Source of the DNA: Echinarachnius parma
Taxonomy: Eukaryota; Echinodermata; Echinoidea; Clypeasteroida; Echinarachniidae
Assembly (NCBI GenBank): GCA_037951105.1
Contig: JBAMJV010010104.1
Location: 1 to 64,000, forward strand
DNA: 64,000 nt
Reading direction: 5' to 3'
Position numbers and translations under genes: made by a program. Each line of letters starts with the position of its first letter. Within the stretch, counting starts at the first letter, position 1. This document shows, in pieces, positions 31,484-43,000 of this stretch. A model generated the notes under the pieces. That model was not told where the DNA came from. It ran no database searches and saw nothing but the letters and a program-made list of their open reading frames with translations.

Positions 31484-34400
31484 GGGTCAATCCACGTCAA
31501 ATCACCCAATTTTCAGAGAAATGTTCACCCGACCCCCTTCAATTTTGCTAAAATTCGCACCAAATGTTCCCCCAAGTGTCTCACGGAAAATTCTGAAATA
31601 TTTTGCCCCAAGGTCAAACGGTTGCTAAGATACGGCCTCACCTAGCAACCAATGCGCAATTCTTAAAAGGTGTTATAAAAAAATCAGCCATTTTCAACTG
31701 CCCCTCACAGCTAAAGTGAATGAGGGAGCAAGCTAAATGTTTGTAAGTTGAAAGAACTTTATTATCTGTAAAAGTAAAAAAAAAAAAAAATCTGCTACGA
31801 AATTTCATTTTCGCGTACGAGGTCATCAAAAATGACCTTAAGTCGTAAAATTTAAATTTTCGGACAGTGTTTAGGGGTCAATAAAATAAATATGACAACA
31901 AATAAAGCAAAAGTAAGAATGTAAATCAATTTAAAACAACTTTCTCTAAAAGCACACAAAAAATCAGCACAAAAAATGGTTCCGTTTTCGTGTAGGGCGC
32001 CCTCAAAGTCTGAACATATCAGAAATCAGCAAAGTTGAAGGTCAAAGTTCACCTTTAGTCCAACCTAGTAGAAGCATGAAAATTGGTGGAATGATAGACA
32101 TTCATCTATATTTTAGGGTACCACCAGCGAAAATTTGCTTCCGAAATGTTATCTAGCTTAAAAACGCACACGAAAATGAGGTTAAACACTGTTACGCAAC
32201 CATTTAGTGGTTTTCAGGGGTTTTTGAAATCTTCTGTGAAAAAAACTAATCATGCTGCTAGGCTCATTTTAGCATGTCTGGTAGTCCTTAATGGGTACTT
32301 CAAGAAAATGCATACATTGGGTAGGTTTTCTTAGAGGATTGACCTAAAAAAATGCATCTGAAAATGGTTAGAAAACACGTTTTTTACAATTATTGTCAAT
32401 TTTCTGGTGACGTGCCTGTATTTACAGGCACTTTCAAACTTCAATATTTGTAAGATGGAAAGTGACATAAGGCTCATATCTTCTAATCTGGTAGACATTC
32501 ATGTATATTTTAGGGAACTATCAGTGAAATTTTGCTCCCGAAATGTTATCTAGTAGAAAAATGCTCACAAAAATGGGGTCAAACACCATTACGCTACCAT
32601 TACGCTACCATTTATTGCCCTCAAGTGGTTTTCAGAGGATTTTGAAAGCGTCTCTGAAAAAAAGTATTAATGCTGCTAAGCTCATTTTGGCATGTCTGGT
32701 AGTCCTTCATGGGTACTTCAAGAAAATGCATATGTTGGGTAGGTCTTTGTACAGCATTGACCTTGAAAATGCATTTGAAAATGGTTAAAAACACGTTTTT
32801 TTACAATTGGTCTATTTTCTGGTAACGTGCATGTTTTTACAGGCACTTTCAAAATTCAATATTTTTGAGATGGAAAATGGTTCATAGCTCATATCTTCAA
32901 ATCTGTTAGACATCCATCTATATTTTAGTGAACAACTAGTAACATTTTGCTTCCGAAATGTTATCTAGCATAAAAACGCACACGAAAATGAGGTTAAACA
33001 CTGTTACGCAACCCTTTATTGCCCTGAAGTGGTTTTCAGGGGTTTTTGAAAGCTTCTGTGAAAAAAACTAGACATGCTGCTAGGCTCAATTTAGCATGTC
33101 TGGTAGTCCTTCATGGGTACTTCAAGAAAATGCATACATTGGGTAGATTGCCTACAGCATTGACTGTAAAAATGCATCTGAAAATGGCTAAAAAACACGT
33201 TTTTTACAATTATTTGTCTATTTTCTTGTAAAAAACGTTTTTTAATCATTTTCAGATGCATTTTTTTGGTCAATGCTGTATGAAACCTACCAAATGTATG
33301 CATTTTCTTGAAGTACCCATGAAGGACTACCAGACATGCTAAAAATGAGCCTAGCAGCATGTCTAGTTTTTTTCACAGAAGCTTTCAAAAACCCCTGAAA
33401 ACCACTTCAGGGCAATAAAGGGTTGCGTAACAGTGTTTAACTTCATTTTCGTGTGCGTTTTTATGCTATCCAGTAGATAACATTTCGGAAGCAAAATGTT
33501 ACTAGTTGTTCACTAAAATATAGATGGATGTCTAACAGATTTGAAGATATGAGCTATGAACCATTTTCCATCTCAAAAATATTTAAGTTTGAAAGTGCCT
33601 GTAAAAATATGCACGTTACCAGAAAATAGACCAATTGTAAAAAAACGTGTTTTTAACCATTTTCAAATGCATTTTCAAGGTCAATGCTGTACAAAGACCT
33701 ACCCAACATATGCATTTTCTTGAAGTACCCATGAAGGACTACCAGACATGCCAAAATGAGCTTAGCAGCATTAATACTTTTTTTCAGAGACGCTTTCAAA
33801 ATCCTCTGAAAACCACTTGAGGGCAATAAATGGTAGCGTAATGGTAGCGTAATGGTGTTTGACCCCATTTTTGTGAGCATTTTTCTACTAGATAACATTT
33901 CGGGAGCAAAATTTCACTGATAGTTCCCTAAAATATACATGAATGTCTACCAGATTAGAAGATATGAGCTTTATGTCACTTTCCATCTTACAAATATTGA
34001 AGTTTGAAAGTGCCTGTAAATACAAGCACGTCACCAGAAAATTGACAATAATTGTAAAAAACGTGTTTTCTAACCATTTTCAGATGCATTTTTTAGGTCA
34101 ATCCTCTAAGAAAACCTACCCAATGTATGCATTTTCTTGAAGTACCCATTAAGGACTACCAGACATGCTAAAATGAGCCTAGCAGCATGATCAGTTTTTT
34201 TCACAGAAGATATAAAAAAACCCTGAAAACCACTAAATGGTTGCGTAACAGTGTTTAACCTCATTTTCGTGTGCGTTTTTAAGCTAGATAACATTTCGGA
34301 AGCAAATTTTCGCTGGTGGTACCCTAAAATATAGATGAATGTCTATCATTCCACCAATTTTCATGCTTCTACTAGGTTGGACTAAAGGTGAACTTTGACC

Positions 34401-34941
34401 TTCAACTTTGCTGATTTCTGATATGTTCAGACTTTGAGGGCGCCCTACACGAAAACGGAACCATTTTTTGTGCTGATTTTTTGTGTGCTTTTAGAGAAAT
34501 TTGTTTTAAATTGATTTACATTCTTACTTTTGCTTTATTTGTTGTCATATTTATTTTATTGACCCCTAAACACTGTCCGAAAATTTAAATTTTACGACTT
34601 AAGGTCATTTTTGATGACCTCGTACGCGAAAATGAAATTTCGTAGCAGATTTTTTTTTTTTTTTACTTTTACAGATAATAAAGTTCTTTCAACTTTTTTA
34701 GCTTGCTCCCTCATTCACTTTAGCTGTGAGGGACAGTTGAAAATGGCTGATTTTTTTATAACACCTTTTAAGAATCGCGCATTGGTTGCTAGGTGAGGCC
34801 GTATCTTAGCAACCGTTTGACCTTGGGGCAAAATATTTCAGAATTTTCCGTGAGACACTTGGGGGAACATTTGGTGCGAATTTTAGCAAATTTGAAGGGG
34901 GTCGGGTGAACACCACTGGTTGATTTGACGTGGATTGACCC
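31484..34941. mobile_element. 3.46-kb palindromic element
   Basis: The ends are gggtcaatccacgtcaaatc and its complement; ATAT at 31480-31483 and 34942-34945 is a candidate 4-bp target duplication. The uninterrupted left-arm sequence of the host element (26800-26820) shows the empty site. The arms, about 1.7 kb each, are near-perfect reverse complements around 33212. Each arm holds three tandem copies of a unit of roughly 400 bp (starting near 32085, 32465 and 32880; mirrored at about 33545, 33950 and 34340). No transposase ORF; short frames such as 32146-32334 are repeat copies. Superfamily not assignable by eye. Confidence 0.85.
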
Positions 34942-35251
34942 ATATAACACCACGTGGGTGGGGCACTTTGGGGCTACTGTCTAGGGCCCCGTACAGGATA
35001 AAATTACTGGCATTGCTGTTTTCATAATAGGTACCCCCTAATGAACGATATCCACCAACTTTTGTCCTTGTCGGTCTTCAACTAGATAAATGTGTTTTTT
35101 GACCCCCCTTTTTGGGCCCCCTAGGCTTAGGGTACAGGATGTGACCCGGCAGCAATTCATTTCATTGACCCTTGGCCACATACTAACATGATGAGACCAT
35201 CAAATCTTTTGTCTCTCTTCAACTAGATAAACGCTCTGGGCCCCCGGTCTA

Positions 35252-35735
35252 TACCCAAAGGCTCCAGGGGATGCCCTCTTCTCCTTGGGAAGGAGTGGGA
35301 CCATAAAGTTTGGGACTTTGTCTGAGCTGTTCAGAAGAGCGGGTGCATCGATGACACCAATCTGGTGTTGGCAGGGATGACGGGCAACCTCTAGTTGGCA
35401 AAACCACCAGTTCTCAAGGAACATGGAGGAAGCCTGGAAAGTGTGAGTGACGTACCCCCCTCCCCATCCGATTTAACCCTCTTGATGTGTAGCTGCTATA
35501 TGGGATACAGACTGTGGATGATACAGCGTTAGAAAGCTGTCAACACTAAACAAATTAAACTTATCTCAAATCATTTAACTCAAAATAGAGAAAGCAGTTT
35601 GAATTTCACTTGAAAGATTTGAAAACAATCAATGTTTTAAGAATCGGAAATACTGAAAGATGTTTTATTGGGGCTGGATATATAGATTAAATAAGATTTT
35701 TTCAAATTCAAAAAGAGTTACTAAAATAGGAAATA
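35252..35735. other. no recognisable gene
   Basis: A minus-strand open stretch 35280-35424 (FCQLEVARHPCQHQIGVIDA) has protein-like composition but no recognised family. It may be a fragment of the element into which the fold-back inserted. The rest is AT-rich. Confidence 0.3.
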
Positions 35736-35739
35736 AATA

Positions 35740-36010
35740 TATAACATTTATTTAGCGCTTTACACTGATGTTTAAAGGCACTTGTACTATGTACCAGTAT
35801 TACTCTGGCTTTAGCCGAGCCACCCTAATAAGGTGCAGCAAGCACGTCTAAGAAATAATTCCTAACTGGTACCCATTTACTACACCTGGGGTTGAGAGCA
35901 GCAGAGGGACACATATGCCACGGTTGGGAATCGAACCCATGACCCTTGAATTGTAAGATGGAGGCCCAAACCAACACTCTCACAAGAGCACTATGTCTTA
36001 TACAGGGCTG
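35740..36010 (-). repeat. tRNA-derived SINE
   Basis: On the minus strand a B-box-like gggttcgattcccaac follows gttggtttgggcctcc, consistent with a tRNA-related head. A body with tgtagtaaatgggtaccag, ggtggctcggctaaagccag and aaagcgcta follows. The same body blocks recur at 6400-6665. No tRNA cloverleaf that would be functional is seen. Confidence 0.65.
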
Positions 36011-36599
36011 AATGTTTTTGCTTATAACATTCATCCATCTAACTTTCTGCGCCCTGTGATTTTCTTAGAAGAGGTAAGGCATCATCTCATGTAAAATAAT
36101 CAAAGAAGTAACTCTATTCACAAAACAAGCACACTTGTCTATCTAAATTTGTGCGTGCTAGCAATTATTTTGGCAATGATAGGGTAAGCATCTCATGTAA
36201 AATGATGAAGAGGTATAAACTCATATTCTCAAAACAAGTACCCTTGCTTTTTACTAGTCAGCAAATATGAACCTATTTTGCATTAGACCACTTCACATTA
36301 CATGGCAAAGAAAATGTACACTCAACAAATGCAGATAAGATTCTTACTCTGAACAGGTTCGGTTTCTGGAATTAATGACAACTACATTAGATTGGTGATA
36401 ATCTGCAATTACTGCAAACTACATGGCTTACAGTTGAAACACATAGATTTAACCTCGTTCTAATAAAGCAGGGAATGTATCTTTAAAACCATCATCATTG
36501 TCTGTAGCTCCTGTGAGAAGGTCTGTAAATGACACATTGCATTATTCAGTGCCCGATTTAACCTTCTTTCTTCACATATTAAGACGACCGTACGATAAA

Positions 36600-36930
36600 C
36601 AAAACGTTATGGTATAAACTGCTTACAGGTTACTCATTTCATACGATCCCTTCATGTGACCGTCATGGCCTGTATGCTAAATGAAAATGAAATGGCACTG
36701 TGTGCTATTCCATCAACACCCTCAAACACTTGTCTTCTTAACTGTCAGGACAACTGGATGACAAATGGAAAGATTTGGTATAAATGACTTACAGGTTGCT
36801 CATTTCATATAATCCCTTCATACAATCCTCATGACCTGACAGTAATTGCTGTGATAAGGTCTGAAGCTAATGAAAGGACATTGCGTTCTTTTTGCTCAAC
36901 ACACTCAAACACTTGCTCTACACTCATCAG
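36600..36930 (-). repeat. HAUS3: two degenerate copies of the HAUS3 last exon / 3' flank
   Basis: tcatttcatacgatcccttc (36636-36655) and tcatttcatataatcccttc (36801-36820), each after 'acaggt(t)', match the last-exon region (36974-37030, gcttacaggtggctcttttc). Following blocks such as ctgtgataaggtct also match. Spacing between copies is about 165-190 bp. Confidence 0.65.
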
Positions 36931-37001
36931 GACAAAGGCAAGACAAACAAAGATATACATGGTGTAAACAGCTTACAGGTGGCTCTTTTCATACAATTCC
37001 T

Positions 37002-40000
37002 TCACGTGATCCTCATTGCTTGTAGCTGCTGTGATAACGTTTGTAGCTCTCTCCTCAACTGAGCCGGCTCGCTGAAGAAGTAGACGAACAGCTGACGCTC
37101 TCGTGATAGCAGTGGATCTCCCTTCAGAACCTGAGAACAAAACAGGTGGATAAAATATAATTGAAAAAATATAATCATGGCATTTCAATTTGCGATAAGG
37201 GTTGATTTACAATATTCCTTCATGTGATCATTATGGCCCGTAATTGATGTGATAAGGTATGTAGCTCTCTTCTCAACTGAGTCGGCTCGATGAAGAAGTA
37301 GACCATCAGCTGACGCTCTCGTGATTGCAGTGGATCTCCCTCGAGAACCTGGGATTGGGAACGAAATAGAATATAAAACTTGTTGAATAATTATTGGCAT
37401 TTCGCTTTGTATTCATGTGATCCTCTTGGTCTAAAAGGTCTCTCATTAGTCATGGTTAAAGGCTGTGTCTCTGTCTCTTGACTCGAAACCCCGAGCCTCA
37501 AGACCAATTCCTGAAAACCCATTTCAATGCACATGCTAGTCAAGAAAAAGAAAGGACAGTCCCATACCTTGAGTTTGGTGTTGTAATCGCCCATCAACTC
37601 CAACATGGTCTGCGTCAGCTCCTCCAGCGTCCTGTCTAGCTGGGTGATTCCATTCAGGATGGCAGGGGGCGTCAGCACGGGCTGTCCGTCCTTGGTCGTG
37701 GATCCCGCGTACACCATGGTCTCACAGTGTCGCAGATTATGTTCCCTGTATCAGAAAATGTATGGAATATTTCATGGTTGAAAAATGTAATTTAAATAAA
37801 TAAAATATCCATTGCATCAAAATAACATTTCTAAAATCAAATCTATTTAATGAGATTTTTGTTCATTTCACCTTCATAAGAATATAAACTATATAAACCC
37901 TATTATAAACAAGAATCATCAAAGCAAAGCTAATTAACCTACATTTATCAATACAAAACTGTCACTATATTCAATATTCAAGACATTACAAGTTTAATTT
38001 GTTTATTTCATTTACAATTGCTATCACAATTTCAACCAAGACCATCAAAATTACATCAACCCTTTTTAAAAGTGCTGATTTTTAAAAGTCGAAAAATATC
38101 AACAATATCGTTACAGTGCAGCTAGCTTGCCTTCCTGACTGTCAGACAAAGAGTTACAAATTTAAATCGTTTATTTCAATAACAATTGCAATCACAATTT
38201 CAACCAAGACCATCAAAAGTAACTCAACCCTTTTTTTAAAGTGCTGATTTTAAAAGTCGAAAAACATCAACAATATACTCACAGAGCAGCTAGCTTGCCT
38301 TCCTGACTGTCCGTAGCTAGATGTAGAGCATCTCTCAAAGACCCCAATCTCTTGACAAAATCTCTGCTCTCCTCCACGAGACGGGAGTACGTCAGAAACA
38401 GCTGCTTTTCCTCTAGACCACTCGGATCTGATGAAACACAAGAGGGACAGTGCAAAATAATTTAAAGAAACCTCAGATTCTTATATTATTATTACAACAT
38501 ATTAACTATCATCTCACAGGTGCTACACCAAAGAGTGAAGAGATGATTATAATAACCTTCAGACAAATTTAGGGCTTAACCTTTATCAATTTATTCATAA
38601 CCATGGTATAAGGGACATATGGTGCTTTGCATTTATCTCATACTTTTCTGAAATGGCACCAGTCCAATATCAAATATTCCTATTAGATATGAGCCATGAT
38701 TTCTGGTCCGGCATACTGATATCTCTTTCACATTTTAAGATGCATTTCAAGTTTTGGAAAATATATTTGTCTTAAACAATGAACAAACAAGAATGGTAAA
38801 TGTCACTGCTCTCACCAATGATGCTGTGCAGCCTGTTGACCATGTTATCTCTGCTGTCCACGGTGCTCCGCGTTGTTCTCTTCTCAACCAAATTTGGGTC
38901 TGAGAGGAAAGCCTAGAAAAAAGGGGAGGGAAGAAAGTGATTATTATAATCATTCGTCAATTTAGATTTTTCACATAAATTGTGTAGTCCTCCTCCATTC
39001 CTGCTATCGCATTTCTTCAAATACAAGAATGCCCATGTTTTACTTGCCAGAATGGGCAACACAATATAACAGACTTTTAAACTTATCTTTGTTTGGGGCC
39101 ACTAGTTCCAGAATTTGGGCTACTAACATTTGAACAAAAAACAAAATATTTCCCTTGCCCGACTGAGCGACGAGGAAAATAGTAAATTGTATGCACTGCA
39201 GCCAAGATAACTAAGACCTAATGACAACTCAATCACAAATACATTTTACTTCTCACTGGTGCAGATACTCTTTTTCAGGGGGAAAAAATAAAACAGTTTT
39301 CAGGGGCTACCTTTAAAACTTGCTTGCCTAAAAATAGAACTCTGACCTTTGTTTTAGAAAGAAATCTTATGACAGTGGCATTTGGGGGGGGGGGGGGGGG
39401 TGGGTGGTAACACTGCACTGATTGTAGTTTAAATATTTGTTCAATGACACACGTCAATATAGTAATGATTTACTGACCATGCTTTTGGTGTGTGAGTGTA
39501 GGTCTTGGTGTAGGAGCTTTTCAGATGCCGTCATGAGTCTATGTGTGGCTCGGTGATGGTGTGCTTCCACCTCATACGCCATGTCCAGGAACTCCTTGCG
39601 TGAACGCTGCACTGTCAGCCACTCGATCAACTGAATAATGCAGTGAAGATAAATTGGAAGAAAATATGGTCATTATCAGCAAAGCTACGGCCGACGTTAA
39701 TTTTATTTTCTGAGAGCATATTGTGATTCATGTCATATGCAATGTCCAGATATTTCTTGTATGAACGCTGCACTGTCGATCAACTGAATAATGCAACAAC
39801 GATAAATAAACTATGTTAATAGACAGCAAAGCAAGTTGCTAACACTGATTAGTTTGAGCTAGACCTTTGCACTGGACCTGGGAAACACAGGTACATGTTG
39901 GACCACTAACATTTTATCAATGTACAATTTTATCTTCCAAATATCAACAAATTTAAATGATTTTTTTTTCAAATTGAGAGCACTTGGTCAACATTTATCA

Positions 40001-43000
40001 ACATACCTTGTCCTGCTTGGAGGTAAAGTAGTCCTGTCTGGCTATCTTCAGGTTGTAGTCTCCAGACAGAATGTGTGTGGCTTGCAACGCTGCATTAACC
40101 TCAAGAAGCTGAGGGATCTCCTGTTCCCACATCCCAACCACGCTGTTCAGACTTAACTTTTACTGACGTTTCAAATGTTATAAAATGTGTTTCTTTAAAT
40201 CTAGAACAACTCAATTCTTGTTCAAGCGCCAAAATGTGAACAAAAATAGGTTTTAGAGCATTTGATTAACATTTATCAACCCAAATGTGAAGTGTTATGA
40301 TTTTACAACATTTTGGTGAAAATTTAGGAACATACCTTGTCCTGTTTGGAGGTGAAGTAGTCCTGTCTGGTTATCTTCAGGTTGTAGTCTCCAGACAGAA
40401 TGTGTGTGGCTTGCAACGCTGCATTCACCTCAAGAAGCTGAGGGATCTCCTGTTCCCACATCCCAACCACGCTGTTCAGACTTAACTTTTACTGACGTTC
40501 AAACGTTTAAAATGTTTGCTTTAATCTGGAAAAACCAGTTCTTGCTTCAAGCCACCAACATGCATTAATTCTAGGTTTTACAGCATCTGATTAACATTTA
40601 TCAACCGAAATATGAAGAGTTTGACTTTTAAAGAGGGACTTTGGTCACCATTTATCAACATACCTTGTCCTGTTTGGAAGTAAAAAAGTCCTGTGTAGCT
40701 ATCTTCAGGTTGTAGTCTCCAGACAGAATGTGTGTGGCTTGCAACGCTGCATTCACCTCAAGAAGCTGTGGGATCTCCTGTTCCCACATCCCAACCGCAC
40801 TGTTCAGACTAGACTTATTCCGACATTAAAACGTTTTAAAATGTTTTCTTTGATCTCAAACAACCAAATTCTTGTTTCAAGCTGCCACAATTGGAAAAGT
40901 CAACTTTTATCAACCCAATGTAAAGTGTTTTGATTTTACAACTTTTTGGTTAACATTTATCAACATACCTTGTCCTGTTTGGAGGTAAAGTAGTCCTGTC
41001 TGGCTATCTTCAAGTTGTAGTCTCCAGACAGGATGTGTGTGGCTTGCAACGCTGCATTCACCTCAAGAAGCTGTGGGATCTCCTGTTCCCACATCCCAAC
41101 CGCACTGTTCAGACTCGCTTTCTTTTGACGTTCACACTGCTCCAGTTTCTCACTGAAAATCAAGAAAATGTTTAGGTGATAGATATTAGTCAGTAGCAAA
41201 ATAATAGAGAATACTTCCAATTTTCCATATTTGCAAAAGTCCTTTTGACTCTGGGCTTTTATTTCTCTAACAGGGAGTCCTGTTCAAACTTGCTTTGTTT
41301 TGACGTTTGTACTGTTGTGTTCTAGTTCCTCACTGAAAATTGATACAGTTATACATTATTGTCATAATTTAGCTCATACTCGGTATTCAGAAATGACTTG
41401 GCTTCCAGCAATGGTTCAAGTTCATTCAATACAAATAAGTGCAAACATAAATGGGCTGTCTAAAAGAGCATTATAAGAAAAGATTCAAGTAGCAAAATCT
41501 TTATCTGTGACTTATTATTGCAGAAATATAAACTAACAAGTTAAACGCAAAAAAGACAGCTGAGATAGCACCAACATTCACAGTATGTGCATACTACTCA
41601 TAGTTACACACATTGATCACTTGGTGCTTCTGCTTTCCATGTTCTTTCCATGTGCCAGTAAGTGTTTTGTCAAATCTTTCTTTCATCTATGAATAATAAT
41701 GAATATTTGTGAAAATTGTCTGCCATAAAAGCTTATCAATTTTTACTTGAGGGTTTGCTAACGCTGCTGTTTAACTTAAAATCTTTACCTGAGGCTCTGT
41801 ACGTCCCTGGGATATAGCTGGTGAGAGATTTCATCCAGTCGCTTCTCCGCAAGTCGGTGTGCTGCTGCTACTCTGCTCTCCTCAACTAGAGCCTTCATAT
41901 AGCTCCTCTGACTGCTTGGATATCTGAAGAGAAAAAGAAAATTCTTTATTTTATAATATTCGTTATTATATTATAATTGCACTTTCTGAGACATGGTTTG
42001 TGAGTGTCTTTGTTTCTTTAAATGCTTGTGGCCAGGTCGGGACAGTTACATATTTTCCCCCCACAATTTTTTGAGACCCAACCATGTATAAACATTACCT
42101 TATCCTGTTTTGCGGTAAGTTAGTCGTGCCTGGTTAACTACAGATCAACAGAAACAACTCTTCTTTTTTTCCTTCTCAATGAGACTTGAGGAAGAAGATT
42201 ACACGATTTCTTCTTCTGTCAATGTCAGTTTCAAAATCTAGCTTCTCGATCAGGGTACCAAAATATTACTTTCATACATTTTGCTGCTCCCGAAGTAAAT
42301 TTCTAACAGCTATAGATCAAGGTGGCAAGTGTTAGTATCAAGCCCAGCAAATCATACAATTATTATCTTTTGACTTACAGGGTCTTGAGTCTTGCCAGTT
42401 CTTCACAGTCTGCATCTGTCACATGAGCCTTTTCACCTTGAATGACAAGTGCCTTGGGATCGCTGATGTCTAACAGCTCGTAGCGAGACCCTTCATCATG
42501 CCCTGCCAACTCAGCAATGCCCTACAAATAAACAAAACGATATGATGAAATCAGCTTTTCTTTCTGCTATATGCCTCTGCAGTAACTTAATTCTCTTGCT
42601 GAAAGCCAAATGTTTTAGGGTCATTCATGTTTAACAGTTCTTAGCGAGTGCCTTTTGTCTTGACCAGCAATCTCAGCAATGCCCTACAGCCAAAATATAA
42701 TTAACAAAATAATAAAGAGAGGATATAATTAGACATTCATTTTGCAACATGCATCAGTCATGAGCGCATTCTCTTGCTGAAATCACAAATGCTTTAGGGT
42801 CACCGATGTCGTAACAGTTCGTAGCGAGACCCTTCGTCATGTCCCGCTAACTCAGCAATGCCCTAGGAACGAAAGACAATTAGATAAGTTCAACAGAATC
42901 GATCATGTAATTCACACACATTGACATACTACATGTAGTATTATCAAGCAGAATGCAACTTAGTTATAAACTTAGTTATAAACATCAATGACATGTAGTT

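Larger units (their letters stand above)
26491..35251. mobile_element. giant fold-back element, 8.76 kb, with nested insertions
   Basis: The termini are inverted copies of tagaccgggggcccagagcg. Left arm 26491-27525 matches the reverse complement of the right arm in pieces: 34946-35251, 31020-31483 and 30592-30690. The right arm is interrupted by a 3.46-kb palindrome (31484-34941) and a 328-bp palindrome (30691-31018). A candidate 3-bp target duplication TAC flanks the ends. An extra solo copy of the terminus lies at 28163-28201. The centre (27526-30591) holds smaller MITEs. No transposase-like ORF is present. Arms include a CpG-rich block (26930-27115, mirrored at 31185-31350) with open frames that are mirror images and not conserved proteins. 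Confidence 0.8.

Noticed and set aside
32146-34294. Series of 60-89-codon ORFs in the 3.46-kb palindrome
   Set aside because: They are copies of one repeated unit read on both strands (LILACLVVL... pattern); no initiation context or domain supports a protein.
35750-36010. tRNA gene
   Set aside because: Only a B-box-like sequence is present, with SINE body sequence attached; no complete cloverleaf could be drawn.
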